From Algoriphagus sp. CAU 1675 (lineage in GTDB: Bacteria > Bacteroidota > Bacteroidia > Cytophagales > Cyclobacteriaceae): 64,000 nt of DNA. Below the pieces are notes generated by a model, which saw nothing but the letters and a program-made list of their open reading frames with translations, was not told the DNA's origin and searched no databases. Every line of letters starts with the position of its first letter. The stretch's first letter is position 1. Of this stretch, positions 43,090 to 53,459 are shown piece after piece. The translations under genes and the position numbers were made by a program. The DNA is taken from positions 479,721-543,720 of the forward strand of contig NZ_JARHUI010000003.1 in the NCBI RefSeq assembly GCF_029222925.1, written 5' to 3'.

Positions 43090-43329
43090 TTATAAATTTT
43101 CCAATTGCCGGCGAAGGGAAATCCCCATTTCTTCAAAGCGTTTTTTCACATTTTCAAAAAACTCCCCTTCCAAAAACTGCTCTAAATCCCCCTCTTCTAA
43201 GATATCCAGTTCGTTTAATTTGAAGGTTTGTTCCATGGGACCCAATTCAAACTTGAGGATATATTTATTGTTCCAAGAGAAAATACTGATTCGTACTTCC
43301 TCTCGGACCAATTCGCTTACAACTCTCAT
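43090..43329 (-). CDS. Small conserved-looking hypothetical protein (79 aa)
   Basis: 79 residues; strands RISIFSWNNKYILKFELG and QTFKLNELDI followed by a helix FFENVKKRFEEMG. No signal peptide, Cys or catalytic motif. I have a vague memory of similar short proteins in other Bacteroidota but no function. Its start overlaps the OsmC-like gene stop by four bases, and it ends 12 bp before the Cache lipoprotein start, so it lies inside a four-gene operon. Confidence 0.7.
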   Translation of the reverse strand: MRVVSELVREEVRISIFSWNNKYILKFELGPMEQTFKLNELDILEEGDLEQFLEGEFFENVKKRFEEMGISLRRQLENL

Positions 43330-43742
43330 AGTGGTTTTTTGACTTCAGAAGAGAAGGTAATTTTTGACCTAAGAGAAGAAGAAACTGAACAGTATTTTTC
43401 AACAGAGAGCGCGACCACTTTTGCAAATTCCTCTGGCTTGGCATCAGGAGATACCAATGTGAATTTTAAATTGATGTCGGTATAAAAAGCCGGAACGCCA
43501 TCATTTCTTTGTCCTTCCAACTCTACATAAAAATCAACGATTTCTTTTCTCTTTTTCTTCATCATCAGGACTGCATCGACAGAAGCACACCCTCCCAAAG
43601 CGGAAAGCAACAAGTCCATGGGAGATTGTGCTTGCTTATTGGGAGCATCATACATATCGATTTTTACCATGTTGCCTTGGGCATTGGTCGCCTCGTATTC
43701 ATAATCCGCCTTCATGCGAACAGTTACAATTCTTTTTGACAT
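43326..43742 (-). CDS. OsmC/Ohr-family peroxiredoxin-like protein
   Basis: 138 residues. OsmC fold with SPMDLLLSALGGCASVDAVLM (helix with the catalytic Cys, about 43-58) and VEKYCSVSSSLR (second Cys, about 112-123), the two-Cys pair of OsmC/Ohr/YhfA proteins that reduce organic hydroperoxides. The spacing and short length fit the YhfA-like subgroup. It heads the operon with the 79-aa protein, Cache lipoprotein and hybrid kinase. The upstream region has no clear promoter that I can name. Confidence 0.88.
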   Translation of the reverse strand: MSKRIVTVRMKADYEYEATNAQGNMVKIDMYDAPNKQAQSPMDLLLSALGGCASVDAVLMMKKKRKEIVDFYVELEGQRNDGVPAFYTDINLKFTLVSPDAKPEEFAKVVALSVEKYCSVSSSLRSKITFSSEVKKPL

Positions 43743-43808
43743 AATTTTTCGATATAAATCTTAGGATCAATCCAAAACAAATTTCTAACAATAACCTCCC
43801 AAATCCAA

Positions 43809-46800
43809 TTACATATTTCTTCGATACTGCCCCCCAACCTCATAAAGGGCATTGGTGATTTGACCGAGGGAGCAATATTTGACAGCTTCCATTAGGCGCT
43901 CAAAAACATTCTGATTACTAATGGCAGCTTTTTTCAAACTCAACAGCTGAGATTTTTCCAAACCATCGTAGGTTTTATGGAGGTTTTTCAGCGTCTGAAT
44001 CTGCGCCTCTTTCTCTTCCTTTGTGGCGCGTATTACCTCTCCGGGGATGATAGTTGGAGAGCCGTCCGCTGATAGGAAAGTATTCACACCGATAATGGGA
44101 TATTCACCCGTATGCTTGAGCATTTCATAATGAAGACTCTCCTCTTGGATTTTCCCTCTTTGATACATGGTCTCCATCGCACCCAGAACGCCTCCTCTTT
44201 CCGTAATTCGGTCAAACTCAAGGTAAACAGCTTCCTCTACCAAATCCGTAAGCTCTTCAATAATAAAGGCTCCCTGAAGAGGATTTTCATTTTTGGCCAG
44301 ACCCAATTCTTTATTGATGATTAATTGGATGGCCATCGCACGTCTCACCGAGGCTTCTGTAGGAGTTGTAATGGCTTCATCGTAGGCGTTGGTGTGAAGG
44401 GAATTACAGTTATCATAAATAGCATACAAAGCCTGCAAAGTTGTACGAATGTCATTGAAATCAATCTCCTGAGCATGGAGAGAACGGCCAGAAGTCTGTA
44501 TATGATACTTCAACATTTGAGAACGCTCGTTTGCTCCGTATTTCAGTTTCATGGCCTTCGCCCAGATTCTCCTTGCCACCCTTCCGATCACCGCATATTC
44601 CGGATCAATTCCATTGGAAAAGAAGAAGGATAGGTTCGGTGCAAATTCGTTGACATCCATCCCCCTAGACACATAGTATTCCACATAAGTAAATCCATTG
44701 GATAAAGTCAAGGCCAACTGGGTAATTGGGTTAGCTCCAGCTTCTGCAATATGATACCCCGAAATGGAAACTGAATAAAAGTTTCTGACTTTATGATCAA
44801 TAAAGTACTGCTGGACATCCCCCATTAATCTCAGGGAAAATTCAGTTGAGAAAATACAGGTATTCTGGGCCTGATCCTCTTTTAATATGTCTGCCTGAAC
44901 AGTTCCTCTCACTTTGGAAATGGTATCAGCTTTGATTTTTTCATATACCTCCTGTGGTAACACCTGATCCCCAGTCACCCCCAACAACATCAAACCCAGA
45001 CCATCATTGCCTTCCGGAATAGTCCCCATGTAAACAGGTCTAGAAAGCCCTTTTTCTTTATAAATAGCCTCTATTTTGGCATTTACCTCTTCTTCCAGTC
45101 CATTTGCCTTGATGTAAATTTCACATTGTTGATCGATGGCTGCATTCATAAAAAACGCAGTCATAGTTGCTGCAGGCCCATTTATGGTCATTGAAACTGA
45201 CGTCATAGGATCCACCAAATTGAAGCCGGAGTACAGCTTTTTGGCATCATCCAGACAGCAAACATTGACACCTGAGTTTCCGATTTTCCCATAAATATCT
45301 GGACGATAATCAGGATCTTCTCCATACAAGGTTACCGAATCAAAGGCCGTGGACAGACGCTTTGCCGGCATGGCTTTGGCTACGTAATGGAAGCGTTTAT
45401 TGGTTCGCTCAGGCCCTCCTTCTCCAGCAAACATTCTAGTGGGGTCCTCTCCTTCCCTTTTGAAAGGAAATACACCCGCTGTGTAAGGAAATTTTCCAGG
45501 TACGTTTTCTCTCAAACTCCACTTTAACAATTCTCCCCATGCTTCATATTTTGGAAGGGAAACTTTAGGAATACGGGAATTGGAAAGAGAGGCATTATAA
45601 GTTTTTACCTTTAGCTCTTTGTCTCGGACTTTGAAAACGTAAAAATCCTCTTTATATCTGGAGACTTCCTCTGGCCATTCTTCCAGCCACTTTTTGTTTT
45701 TTGGATCCAGCCCCAACTCTACTTGGTAATAAATCTCTTGAAGTTCTTTGATCAACCTATCTTTATCAGCAACATTGCTTGCCTGGATCGTATCCATGGA
45801 TTTTTGGATACTGTATAATTGCTGAGCGATTTCTTTTTGATCTTCCACCCACTTGTCATAATGGCGGTTGGATTCTGTGATCTCACTTAAATAGCGGGTA
45901 CGAGCCGGGGGAATGATGTAAATCTTCTCAGAGTTTCCAGCAGAAAGTTCAAAATTGCTCTGCCAGCCACCAAACTTATCATGGACTTTCGAGATGATTT
46001 CTCGATAGAGTTGATTCATTCCCGGATCGTTGAACTGAGACGCTATAGTCCCAAAAACCGGGATATCCTCATCTGCCATATCCCAGAAGTTATGATTTCT
46101 CTTGAATTGTTTTTTTACATCCCGGATTGCATCAAGAGCGCCTCTTTTGTCAAACTTGTTTAAGGCAATCACATCCGCAAAATCAAGCATATCGATTTTC
46201 TCCAACTGAGAAGCCGCTCCATATTCAGGAGTCATGACATACAGGGATAGGTCAGAATGCTCGATAATTTCGGTATCGGATTGGCCAATTCCAGAAGTTT
46301 CCAAAATCACCAAATCATAACCTGCAGCCTTTACAGTGTCCACCGCATCCTGCACATAGCGGGATAGCGCAAGATTGGATTGTCGGGTAGCAAGGGAACG
46401 CATATAGATCCGGGGATGATGGATGGCATTCATTCTAATCCTATCCCCTAGCAATGCTCCTCCTGTTTTTCTTTTTGATGGATCTACCGAGATAATTGCA
46501 AGAGTTTTATCTTCAAAATCAAGCAAAAATCTTCTTACCAATTCGTCCACCAGAGAAGATTTGCCAGCACCCCCTGTACCTGTAATCCCTAATACTGGGG
46601 TAGTTTTGGACTTGCGCTGACTTCTTATCCTTTCATGTAAAGTGGATGCGCTTTCCGGGAAATTCTCAAAAGCAGAAATGACTCTCGCTACCTTCCCCTT
46701 GTTTTTAGGATCCAAGTCCAAGTTTTCGGGAAGTTGATCTCCAATTGGAAAATCACATTGCTTAACCAAATCATTGATCATACCCTGAAGTCCCATAGCA

Positions 46801-47186
46801 CGGCCATCATCAGGAGAATAAATTCTAGAAATGCCATATTCATGCAATTCTTTGATTTCCTCCGGAAGGATGGTTCCCCCACCTCCTCCAAAAATCCGGA
46901 TATGTCCAGCTTCTTTTTCCTGAAGCAAATCGAACATATATTTAAAAAATTCTACGTGGCCTCCTTGATATGAGGTTATAGCAATCCCCTGAACATCTTC
47001 CTGAATGGCGCAGTCCACGATTTCCTGCACAGAACGGTTATGACCCAGATGGATCACTTCGCAACCGGTGGACTGGATGATTCTGCGCATAATATTGATC
47101 GCTGCATCATGCCCGTCAAACAAAGAGGCTGCGGTTACGATTCTGATGTGGTTAGTTGGCTTGTAAATCTCTTGCGTAAAAGTCAT
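43809..47186 (-). CDS. icmF: Fused isobutyryl-CoA mutase (B12 domain, GTPase chaperone, mutase)
   Basis: 1125 residues in the IcmF order. The N-terminal B12-binding domain (about 15-145) has [15 protein letters not shown] holding the D-x-H ligand. A MeaB/ArgK-like GTPase follows (about 190-410) with Walker [27 protein letters not shown] and NKFDKRGA. The mutase domain (about 560-1100) has [23 protein letters not shown] and [18 protein letters not shown]. The FPFKR and QNTCIF segments, in place of the Tyr/Arg of methylmalonyl-CoA mutase, favour isobutyryl-/n-butyryl-CoA (or pivalyl-CoA) isomerisation. The built-in GTPase gates B12 loading. Divergent from the CoA-transferase gene, so both may serve short-chain acyl-CoA metabolism. 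Confidence 0.93.
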   Translation of the reverse strand: MTFTQEIYKPTNHIRIVTAASLFDGHDAAINIMRRIIQSTGCEVIHLGHNRSVQEIVDCAIQEDVQGIAITSYQGGHVEFFKYMFDLLQEKEAGHIRIFGGGGGTILPEEIKELHEYGISRIYSPDDGRAMGLQGMINDLVKQCDFPIGDQLPENLDLDPKNKGKVARVISAFENFPESASTLHERIRSQRKSKTTPVLGITGTGGAGKSSLVDELVRRFLLDFEDKTLAIISVDPSKRKTGGALLGDRIRMNAIHHPRIYMRSLATRQSNLALSRYVQDAVDTVKAAGYDLVILETSGIGQSDTEIIEHSDLSLYVMTPEYGAASQLEKIDMLDFADVIALNKFDKRGALDAIRDVKKQFKRNHNFWDMADEDIPVFGTIASQFNDPGMNQLYREIISKVHDKFGGWQSNFELSAGNSEKIYIIPPARTRYLSEITESNRHYDKWVEDQKEIAQQLYSIQKSMDTIQASNVADKDRLIKELQEIYYQVELGLDPKNKKWLEEWPEEVSRYKEDFYVFKVRDKELKVKTYNASLSNSRIPKVSLPKYEAWGELLKWSLRENVPGKFPYTAGVFPFKREGEDPTRMFAGEGGPERTNKRFHYVAKAMPAKRLSTAFDSVTLYGEDPDYRPDIYGKIGNSGVNVCCLDDAKKLYSGFNLVDPMTSVSMTINGPAATMTAFFMNAAIDQQCEIYIKANGLEEEVNAKIEAIYKEKGLSRPVYMGTIPEGNDGLGLMLLGVTGDQVLPQEVYEKIKADTISKVRGTVQADILKEDQAQNTCIFSTEFSLRLMGDVQQYFIDHKVRNFYSVSISGYHIAEAGANPITQLALTLSNGFTYVEYYVSRGMDVNEFAPNLSFFFSNGIDPEYAVIGRVARRIWAKAMKLKYGANERSQMLKYHIQTSGRSLHAQEIDFNDIRTTLQALYAIYDNCNSLHTNAYDEAITTPTEASVRRAMAIQLIINKELGLAKNENPLQGAFIIEELTDLVEEAVYLEFDRITERGGVLGAMETMYQRGKIQEESLHYEMLKHTGEYPIIGVNTFLSADGSPTIIPGEVIRATKEEKEAQIQTLKNLHKTYDGLEKSQLLSLKKAAISNQNVFERLMEAVKYCSLGQITNALYEVGGQYRRNM

Positions 47187-47385
47187 GACTTTGGGTTAAT
47201 TTCTGTTCCTGATCCTATTTCAAACAAAGTAAATAGGATAAACTTTCTCAATTTTCTGCAGGGCGAATATAAGAATTTTAAGGAAGGCCTGAGACACTTC
47301 CGAAAAGTGAAACAAAATATTATTTGGCATTAAACTTTCCGAAATCAGGAGATTTAGTGATTTTTCTCAACTAATTTTTAGAACT

Positions 47386-47393
47386 TAACTTTG
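47386..47393 (+). promoter_or_regulatory. -7 element, putative CoA-transferase promoter
   Basis: TAACTTTG matches TAnnTTTG 30 bp upstream of the start codon; a -33 TTG is not clear. The rest of the 236-bp icmF/CoA-transferase gap is AT-rich with no other feature seen. Confidence 0.4.
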
Positions 47394-47422
47394 ACTTTTG
47401 TCTCAACCTTAAAATTATCCCT

Positions 47423-48715
47423 ATGTTGAACTATACAACACCCGAAGAAGCAGTAAGACTTATTGAAAGTCACCAACGCGTTTTTATTCATGGAAGTGCT
47501 GCTACTCCCACTACTTTGATCAATGCTTTGGCAGCCCGAAGAGAGGAGCTCAAAAATGTAGAAATAGTCGCCATTACTACCTTAGGCCCAATGCCTTTGG
47601 TTGCTCCTGAATGCAAAGGAAGTTTTTTCATGAACTCACTTTTTGTTTCAGAAAATGTACGTGAGGCCGTAAACACGGACCAAGGAGGTTATGTGCCGAT
47701 TTTCCTGAGTGAAATTGGCCACCTCTTCAGAAATAAAATATTATCAGTCGATGTTGCTATGGTCCAGGTTTCTGAGCCTGATATCCATGGTTTTTGTTCT
47801 TTAGGCACCTCCGTTGATATTGCCAAACCAGCCGTTGAAACCGCCAGAATCATCATCGCACAAGTCAACAAACAAATGCCTAGAACCCATGGAGACGGGC
47901 ATATCCATATTTCAAAATTCTCAGCTGCGATTTATGTTGATGAAGCACTACCGGAAGTAGATTACCGAGCCAAAATCACCGAAAAGGAAACTCAAATCGG
48001 CCATCATATAGCATCTTTGATCGAGGACAGAGCTACCCTGCAAATGGGGATCGGAGCCATTCCTGATGCAGTGTTAAATTCTTTGAACCACCATAAAGAC
48101 CTGGGAATTCATACCGAAATGTTTTCAAACGGACTTTTGGAACTCATGAAATCCGGGGCAGTCACCAACTCCTTTAAGAAAAAACATCCCGGAAAAGTTG
48201 TAGCAGCCTTTGCAACCGGGACTGCTGATTTGTACAGAGAGCTCCATGACAATCCGGAGTTTTCATTTCATGAGGCGGCCTATGTCAATGATACAGCTGT
48301 CATCAGAAAAAACCCAAAAGTAGTTTCCATCAACAGTTGCCTGGAACTTGACCTAACTGGGCAGGTCTGTGCCGATTCCATTGGCAGTTATCATTTCTCA
48401 GGAGTTGGGGGACAAATGGACTTTATGAGAGGGGCTTCACTTTCTGTTGGAGGAAAACCAGTGATGGCACTCACATCCACCACCAAAAAAGGAGCTACAA
48501 AAATTGTCCCTTTCCTAAAAGAAGGAGCCGGAGTGGTAACAACCCGTGCCCACATGCATTACGTGGTCACCGAGTTCGGTATAGCTAATTTGTATGGCAA
48601 AAACCTCCGACAGCGAGCCTACGAATTGATGCGAATCGCACACCCGGACCACAGGGAAGATTTGGAAAAGGCAATTGTGAAACGTTTTGGGAGCTTTATT
48701 TATCCGTTCAGGTAG
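47423..48715 (+). CDS. Acetyl-CoA hydrolase/transferase family CoA-transferase
   Basis: 430 residues, the length of 4-hydroxybutyrate/propionate-type CoA-transferases. The N-terminal domain has RVFIHGSAATPTTL, and the middle has LQMGIGAIPDAVLNSL. The catalytic Glu lies in ELDLTGQVCADSIG or the later YVVTEFGIANLYGKNLRQRA; in this family the nucleophilic Glu is usually in the E-x-D-x-x-G-Q block. GGQMDFMRGA is also typical. It moves CoA between acetate/propionate/butyrate-like acids and acyl-CoA. Placed divergently from icmF, which fits butyryl/isobutyryl-CoA handling (inference). Confidence 0.88.
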   Translation: MLNYTTPEEAVRLIESHQRVFIHGSAATPTTLINALAARREELKNVEIVAITTLGPMPLVAPECKGSFFMNSLFVSENVREAVNTDQGGYVPIFLSEIGHLFRNKILSVDVAMVQVSEPDIHGFCSLGTSVDIAKPAVETARIIIAQVNKQMPRTHGDGHIHISKFSAAIYVDEALPEVDYRAKITEKETQIGHHIASLIEDRATLQMGIGAIPDAVLNSLNHHKDLGIHTEMFSNGLLELMKSGAVTNSFKKKHPGKVVAAFATGTADLYRELHDNPEFSFHEAAYVNDTAVIRKNPKVVSINSCLELDLTGQVCADSIGSYHFSGVGGQMDFMRGASLSVGGKPVMALTSTTKKGATKIVPFLKEGAGVVTTRAHMHYVVTEFGIANLYGKNLRQRAYELMRIAHPDHREDLEKAIVKRFGSFIYPFR

Positions 48716-48783
48716 TTTGTTCAGATCATTTTGAATTCATCTGCATCTCCTTAGTTTAGCGGAATATTCAACCCATTTAACCT

Positions 48784-50115
48784 ATGCCCTCAAAAAGTTA
48801 TGTTTTTTTCATCTCCATAACAGCTGCGTTAGGCGGTTTTTTGTTTGGATTTGATACTGCGGTAATTTCAGGAGCTGAGCGTGCCATTCAGGAAGTTTGG
48901 CACCTTAGTGACTGGATGCATGGACTGGCAATCGCCTCTGCTCTATATGGCACAGTCATCGGAGCTCTCTTTGGAGGAATTCCCGCGGACCGATTTGGAA
49001 GGAAAAAAAATCTATTGTGGATCGGATTACTCTATTTTGTTTCTGCATTGGGATCAGGAATCGCTTGGGATGTGACATCATTTACCGTCTTCCGCTTTAT
49101 TGGAGGCTTGGGAGTGGGAGCATCTTCAGTAGTGGCTCCTATGTATATCTCCGAAATAGCGCCGGCCAAAAATAGAGGGCTGCTGGTTGCACTCTATCAA
49201 TTCAATATTGTTTTGGGAATTGTAATCGCCTATATGTCCAATTACCTAATTGGAACAGCAGAAATTGCTGAAGAATGGAGATGGATGTTAGGAGTTGAGG
49301 CTATACCGGCACTAATTTATTCGGCCATGATTTTCAGAATTCCCGAAAGTCCACGCTGGTTGATTGCAAAACACAATCAACATGAGGAGGCCCGGGCTAT
49401 TCTTTCCCGTACAGATCCTGAAGGTGCGGATGAGGCCATTCGATTAGCCATAGAGGAGGAAAAAAGCCTTCAGCAAAAAGGTACATGGATGGCAATATTC
49501 TCCAAAAGATTTCTGCCAACCACCCTCCTTTCCGTTATGATCGCCTTTTTCAACCAAGTATCGGGGATCAATGCGATCATATACTTTGCACCAAGAGTGT
49601 TTGAAATGGCCGGAATATCCACCGAAAATGCACTGATCTCCACCATAGGGATCGGAGTGGTCAACCTTTTAGCTACGTTCCTGGGATTGTATCTCATTGA
49701 CCGCTTGGGAAGAAAAAAACTTATGTATATAGGTTCCTTTGGGTATATCATTTCCCTGTCTTTGATGGCGTACAATTTTCTTGGCCCTGGAATTCCATCC
49801 TTTTGGCTACCCATCTTCGTATTTGGATTTATCATTTCCCATGCAGTGGGTCAGGGTTCCGTGATATGGGTGTTTATTTCCGAAATGTTCCCTAACGAAC
49901 TACGAGCTTATGGTCAATCATTGGGTTCTTTTACCCATTGGATATTGGCAGCATTGATTGCAAATGTCTTTCCATACTTCGCCAATCAATTCGGCCCAGG
50001 ATATATCTTTTCCTTTTTCGCATTAATGATGGTACTCCAACTGCTTTGGGTTCGATTTAAAATGCCGGAAACCAAAGGGAAATCATTGGAAGAAATTCAT
50101 CGGGAAATAAACTGA
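48784..50115 (+). CDS. MFS sugar porter
   Basis: 443 residues with twelve spans. Sugar-porter signatures are present: GGFLFGFDTAVISGAE in the first span, PADRFGRKKNLLW in loop 2-3, RFIGGLGVGASSVVAPMYISE, PESPRWLIAKHNQ, the QVSGINAIIYFAPRVFE of span 7, DRLGRKKLMY and the closing PETKGKSLEEI. It is a proton-sugar symporter or facilitator for hexoses such as glucose, fructose or xylose. The sugar kinase gene starts 5 bp downstream, so uptake and phosphorylation are coupled in one operon. Confidence 0.94.
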   Translation: MPSKSYVFFISITAALGGFLFGFDTAVISGAERAIQEVWHLSDWMHGLAIASALYGTVIGALFGGIPADRFGRKKNLLWIGLLYFVSALGSGIAWDVTSFTVFRFIGGLGVGASSVVAPMYISEIAPAKNRGLLVALYQFNIVLGIVIAYMSNYLIGTAEIAEEWRWMLGVEAIPALIYSAMIFRIPESPRWLIAKHNQHEEARAILSRTDPEGADEAIRLAIEEEKSLQQKGTWMAIFSKRFLPTTLLSVMIAFFNQVSGINAIIYFAPRVFEMAGISTENALISTIGIGVVNLLATFLGLYLIDRLGRKKLMYIGSFGYIISLSLMAYNFLGPGIPSFWLPIFVFGFIISHAVGQGSVIWVFISEMFPNELRAYGQSLGSFTHWILAALIANVFPYFANQFGPGYIFSFFALMMVLQLLWVRFKMPETKGKSLEEIHREIN

Positions 50116-50120
50116 TTCTT

Positions 50121-50996
50121 ATGTCAAACAAAGTAGTAATCTTTGGTGAAATGCTTTGGGATTGTCTCCCTTCCGGACCGGTTGCCGGAGGAGCCCCAAT
50201 GAACGTAGCCCTAAACCTTCATCAACTGGGCCTAGAATCCCATTTGATTTCAGCCGTAGGAAATGATGAAGACGGTAAGAAGTTATTGGATTTTGTAAAG
50301 TCCTTTGGCCTACCAACCGATTTAATCCAAATCAATCAGGAGCATGAGACTTCCAAGGTTCTGGTCGATAATTCCGATCCCGAAAACATCAAATATACCA
50401 TCGTATCTCCTGTGGCCTGGGATTTCATACATTGGAATCCAGGGCTTGAGGAGGCGGTAAAAAATGCAGACGCATTTGTCTTTGGAAGCCTTTCGGTCAG
50501 AAACCCGGAAAGTCTAAAAACGCTCATTCAATTACTACATATACCCGGAATGCGGGTCTTTGATGCCAATCTTCGTCCTCCCTTTTATGATTTTGAAATT
50601 ATCGAGACCTTGTTGGGTTTTGCGGATATTCTAAAAATCAACGAAGACGAACTTGAAATTTTTGCTGATTATTTTAAAACTGAAAATTCCATAAAAGGAT
50701 TGTGCGATTACCTAGACCATCATTTTCCGATGGAAGTAATATGCATTACAAAAGGATCAAAAGGTGCCGTCATTTATCAAAAAGGCAAATTTTTTGAACA
50801 TCCAGGATACAAAGTAAAAGTACAGGATTCAATAGGTGCCGGAGATGCTTTTTTAAGTGGTTTTGTGAAGACTTATTTGGAAAAGAAATCTCCAAATGAA
50901 ATCCTGGATTTTTCCTGCCAACTCGGAGCTTTTATAGCAACACAAAAGGGTGGAACACCAAAATATTCTCAGGATGATATAGCGCAAATCATGTAA
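50121..50996 (+). CDS. PfkB-family sugar kinase, probably fructokinase
   Basis: 291 residues. The ribokinase fold starts KVVIFGEMLWDCLPSGPVAGGAPMNVALNLHQLG, with the substrate G-G-A-P-x-N motif. The second signature DSIGAGDAFLSGFVKTY (about 233-249) has the catalytic base Asp and the anion hole. The short length and VAGGAPMNVA pattern fit bacterial fructokinases. It pairs with the sugar porter 5 bp upstream. A very strong terminator follows. Confidence 0.87.
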   Translation: MSNKVVIFGEMLWDCLPSGPVAGGAPMNVALNLHQLGLESHLISAVGNDEDGKKLLDFVKSFGLPTDLIQINQEHETSKVLVDNSDPENIKYTIVSPVAWDFIHWNPGLEEAVKNADAFVFGSLSVRNPESLKTLIQLLHIPGMRVFDANLRPPFYDFEIIETLLGFADILKINEDELEIFADYFKTENSIKGLCDYLDHHFPMEVICITKGSKGAVIYQKGKFFEHPGYKVKVQDSIGAGDAFLSGFVKTYLEKKSPNEILDFSCQLGAFIATQKGGTPKYSQDDIAQIM

Positions 50997-51019
50997 TTGA
51001 ATATCCTCGACAAGATCGA

Positions 51020-51056
51020 AAGAGCCCTGAATTTCTAAAATTCAGGGCTCTTTTAA
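51020..51056 (+). terminator. Strong terminator after the sugar kinase gene
   Basis: Perfect 15-bp stem (AAGAGCCCTGAATTT and its complement) with a three-base loop and a following TTTT, 23 bp past the stop. Confidence 0.92.
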
Positions 51057-51063
51057 TTTTAAA

Positions 51064-51093
51064 TTGAACCACTTATCCCTTTTTGCAACTTTG
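51064..51093 (+). promoter_or_regulatory. Putative TonB receptor promoter
   Basis: TTG at 51064-51066, a 19-bp spacer, and CAACTTTG at 51086-51093 (one mismatch to TAnnTTTG), 48 bp before the GTG start of the receptor gene. Confidence 0.42.
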
Positions 51094-51140
51094 TTTCATT
51101 TTTTCTGGTTTAAAGATTAAAAGGGAATTAATTTAGCACC

Positions 51141-53447
51141 GTGAAAAATTTACTACCCGCACTTTTCGGTTTCATTCTGGCTTTATCCATAGCCCATACT
51201 TCCCTGGGACAAGATTGTAATTTGTCTATACGAGGAAAGGTAATTCACCTTGAAAACAACCAACCTATTTATTCAGCATACATCTGGCTGGAGGAAATTA
51301 ATTCTGGCACTCTCACAGATGAAAATGGAAATTTTCAACTAAAAGGATTATGTCCGGGACAATACACCCTCAAAATCCAATATTTAGGACACAAGGAAAT
51401 CATTGAATCAATTAACTTGAGTTCCAGTCCTTTCAACAAAACCTACCGAATGGAGGAGGAATCCCTAGAATTGTCGGGAGTAGAAATCCATGGACATAAA
51501 GATGCAATTCAAACCACTACAGCAGTTACTGCCCTCTATGGTGAAGCCCTATTCGAAGCCCGAGGGGAAAATTTGGGTGAAAGCCTAAAGCGGATTGCTG
51601 GGGTTACCACTTTCTCAACCGGTAACAGTATTGCTAAGCCGGTTATTCATGGTCTCCATTCCAATAGAATCATGATCCTAAACAACGGAATCCGTTTAGA
51701 AGGCCAGCAATGGGGTGCGGAACATGCCCCTGAAATTGACCCATTCATTGCAGATGAAATCACGGTGATCAAAGGTGCGGAAACCGTGAGATTTGGCCCT
51801 GAAGCCATGGGAGGTGTAATCTTGGTCAATCCCGGAGAACTTCCTGTGAAAAAAGAACACACTACAAACCTTTATGTACTCGGGGCAAGTAACGGGAGAA
51901 TGGGAAATATCAACATGACCCACACAGGAGGATCCGGAAAAATACCTGGTTTGGGATACAGAATACAAACCTCTGCAAAAAAAGCAGGAAACATAAAAAG
52001 CCCCGATTATTATCAGGGTAATACGGGACTTTCTGAGCTGAATTTTAGTGGTACATTGGGCTATACCAGCAAAAAACTGGGAGTTGAAGGCTATTACAGT
52101 TATTTCAATACAGAACTGGGTATACTTAGAGACTCACATACCGGTAATCTTTCTGATCTTCAGGAAATCATTGCTAATGGGAGACCATTTACGGATGCGG
52201 AATTTACATATGACTTGATCAACCCTAAACAGGTTGTAACTCATCATTTGGTAAAATTGAAATCCCATTATCACTTAAACCCCAACTGGAAAGCCAATAT
52301 TCAATACGGCTTTCAAATGAATAATCGAAAGGAATTTGACAAAAGACGAGGTGACCTGAACGAGAGAGCAAGCTTGGACTTGGAGCTTTTCACCAACACC
52401 CTGGATATTTTTATAGATCATACCCACGTAAATGCCTTTAGCGGTACTTGGGGATTAAATCTTATTCAACAAGCAAATAATAATGTTCCCGGAACAGGGG
52501 TTACTCCTTTAATCCCCAACTACGACATGCTCAATTTGGGACTATATGGAATGGAAAAATATTCCAAAGGTCCTTTTGAACTAGAGGCAGGAGCGCGCTT
52601 TGATATTAGAAGTGTAAGTACAGCGAGATATATACAGGAGGAGTTGGAAACTGCCGATTTAAGCTATCGAAATTTCACCGCATTTCTTGGAGCTTATTAT
52701 CAAATCAGTGAAAAACTGGAATTCTCCTCAAATATTGGATCCGCATGGAGGCCACCAAATGTCAATGAACTTTTCAGCCAAGGCCTGCACCATGGGGCAG
52801 CTGCAGTTGAAATTGGAGATCAAAACCTTGAATCCGAAAAATCCCTCAAATGGGTCAGCTCTCTGGAATATTCAGGAAAAAAATCTCTTTTTGAAATCAC
52901 TGTCTATGCCAATAAGATCAAGAATTACATCTATTTAAATCCGACCGGGGAAACCTACTCCAGTTTGCGGGGCACATTTAATGTATATGAATATCTACAA
53001 GCAAATGCCATGTTTTATGGACTTGATTTCTCAGGAAGTTATGAATTCAGTGAGCAAATTAGCGGCTATGTAAAGGGAGCTATCACACGAGCCAAGAATT
53101 TAGATGAGGACAATTTCTTCCCATTTATCCCATCAGACCGAATGGACTGGGGACTCTCCTATTCTTTTGGAAAAGACGGCAAAAAAAACAAAGTCACTTT
53201 AAGCAATCAATTGGTTGCCAAGCAAAAAAGGGAGCCTGATTTTGACCTAGCCCCTGCCCCACCTGCTTATGCCCTTTTTGGAATCGGGTACATGAAAAAA
53301 ATGACCATTGGCCAAAACAAACTGAACGCAGGAATTCAGGTAAACAACATCTTCAATACCTCCTATAAAGAATACATGAATCGTTTCCGATACTTCACCG
53401 ATGATATTGGAAGAAACATCCAACTGAAAATCAACTATCAATTTTAA
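51141..53447 (+). CDS. TonB-dependent outer-membrane receptor
   Basis: 768 residues starting at GTG 51141. Signal peptide to about residue 23 (cleavage after SLG). A CarboxypepD_reg-like domain follows (about 27-115, YSAYIWLEEINSGTLTDENGNFQL), then a plug domain (about 125-235) with NLGESLKRIAGVTTF and HGLHSNRIMILNNGIRLEGQQWGAEHAPEID. The beta-barrel ends in RYFTDDIGRNIQLKINYQF with the terminal Phe. It lacks a SusD partner and is of the siderophore/metal/cobalamin size rather than the large SusC type. It is followed 12 bp later by a lipoprotein gene, probably its surface or periplasmic partner. Substrate unknown. Confidence 0.92.
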   Translation: MKNLLPALFGFILALSIAHTSLGQDCNLSIRGKVIHLENNQPIYSAYIWLEEINSGTLTDENGNFQLKGLCPGQYTLKIQYLGHKEIIESINLSSSPFNKTYRMEEESLELSGVEIHGHKDAIQTTTAVTALYGEALFEARGENLGESLKRIAGVTTFSTGNSIAKPVIHGLHSNRIMILNNGIRLEGQQWGAEHAPEIDPFIADEITVIKGAETVRFGPEAMGGVILVNPGELPVKKEHTTNLYVLGASNGRMGNINMTHTGGSGKIPGLGYRIQTSAKKAGNIKSPDYYQGNTGLSELNFSGTLGYTSKKLGVEGYYSYFNTELGILRDSHTGNLSDLQEIIANGRPFTDAEFTYDLINPKQVVTHHLVKLKSHYHLNPNWKANIQYGFQMNNRKEFDKRRGDLNERASLDLELFTNTLDIFIDHTHVNAFSGTWGLNLIQQANNNVPGTGVTPLIPNYDMLNLGLYGMEKYSKGPFELEAGARFDIRSVSTARYIQEELETADLSYRNFTAFLGAYYQISEKLEFSSNIGSAWRPPNVNELFSQGLHHGAAAVEIGDQNLESEKSLKWVSSLEYSGKKSLFEITVYANKIKNYIYLNPTGETYSSLRGTFNVYEYLQANAMFYGLDFSGSYEFSEQISGYVKGAITRAKNLDEDNFFPFIPSDRMDWGLSYSFGKDGKKNKVTLSNQLVAKQKREPDFDLAPAPPAYALFGIGYMKKMTIGQNKLNAGIQVNNIFNTSYKEYMNRFRYFTDDIGRNIQLKINYQF

Positions 53448-53459
53448 TAATTAAACACC

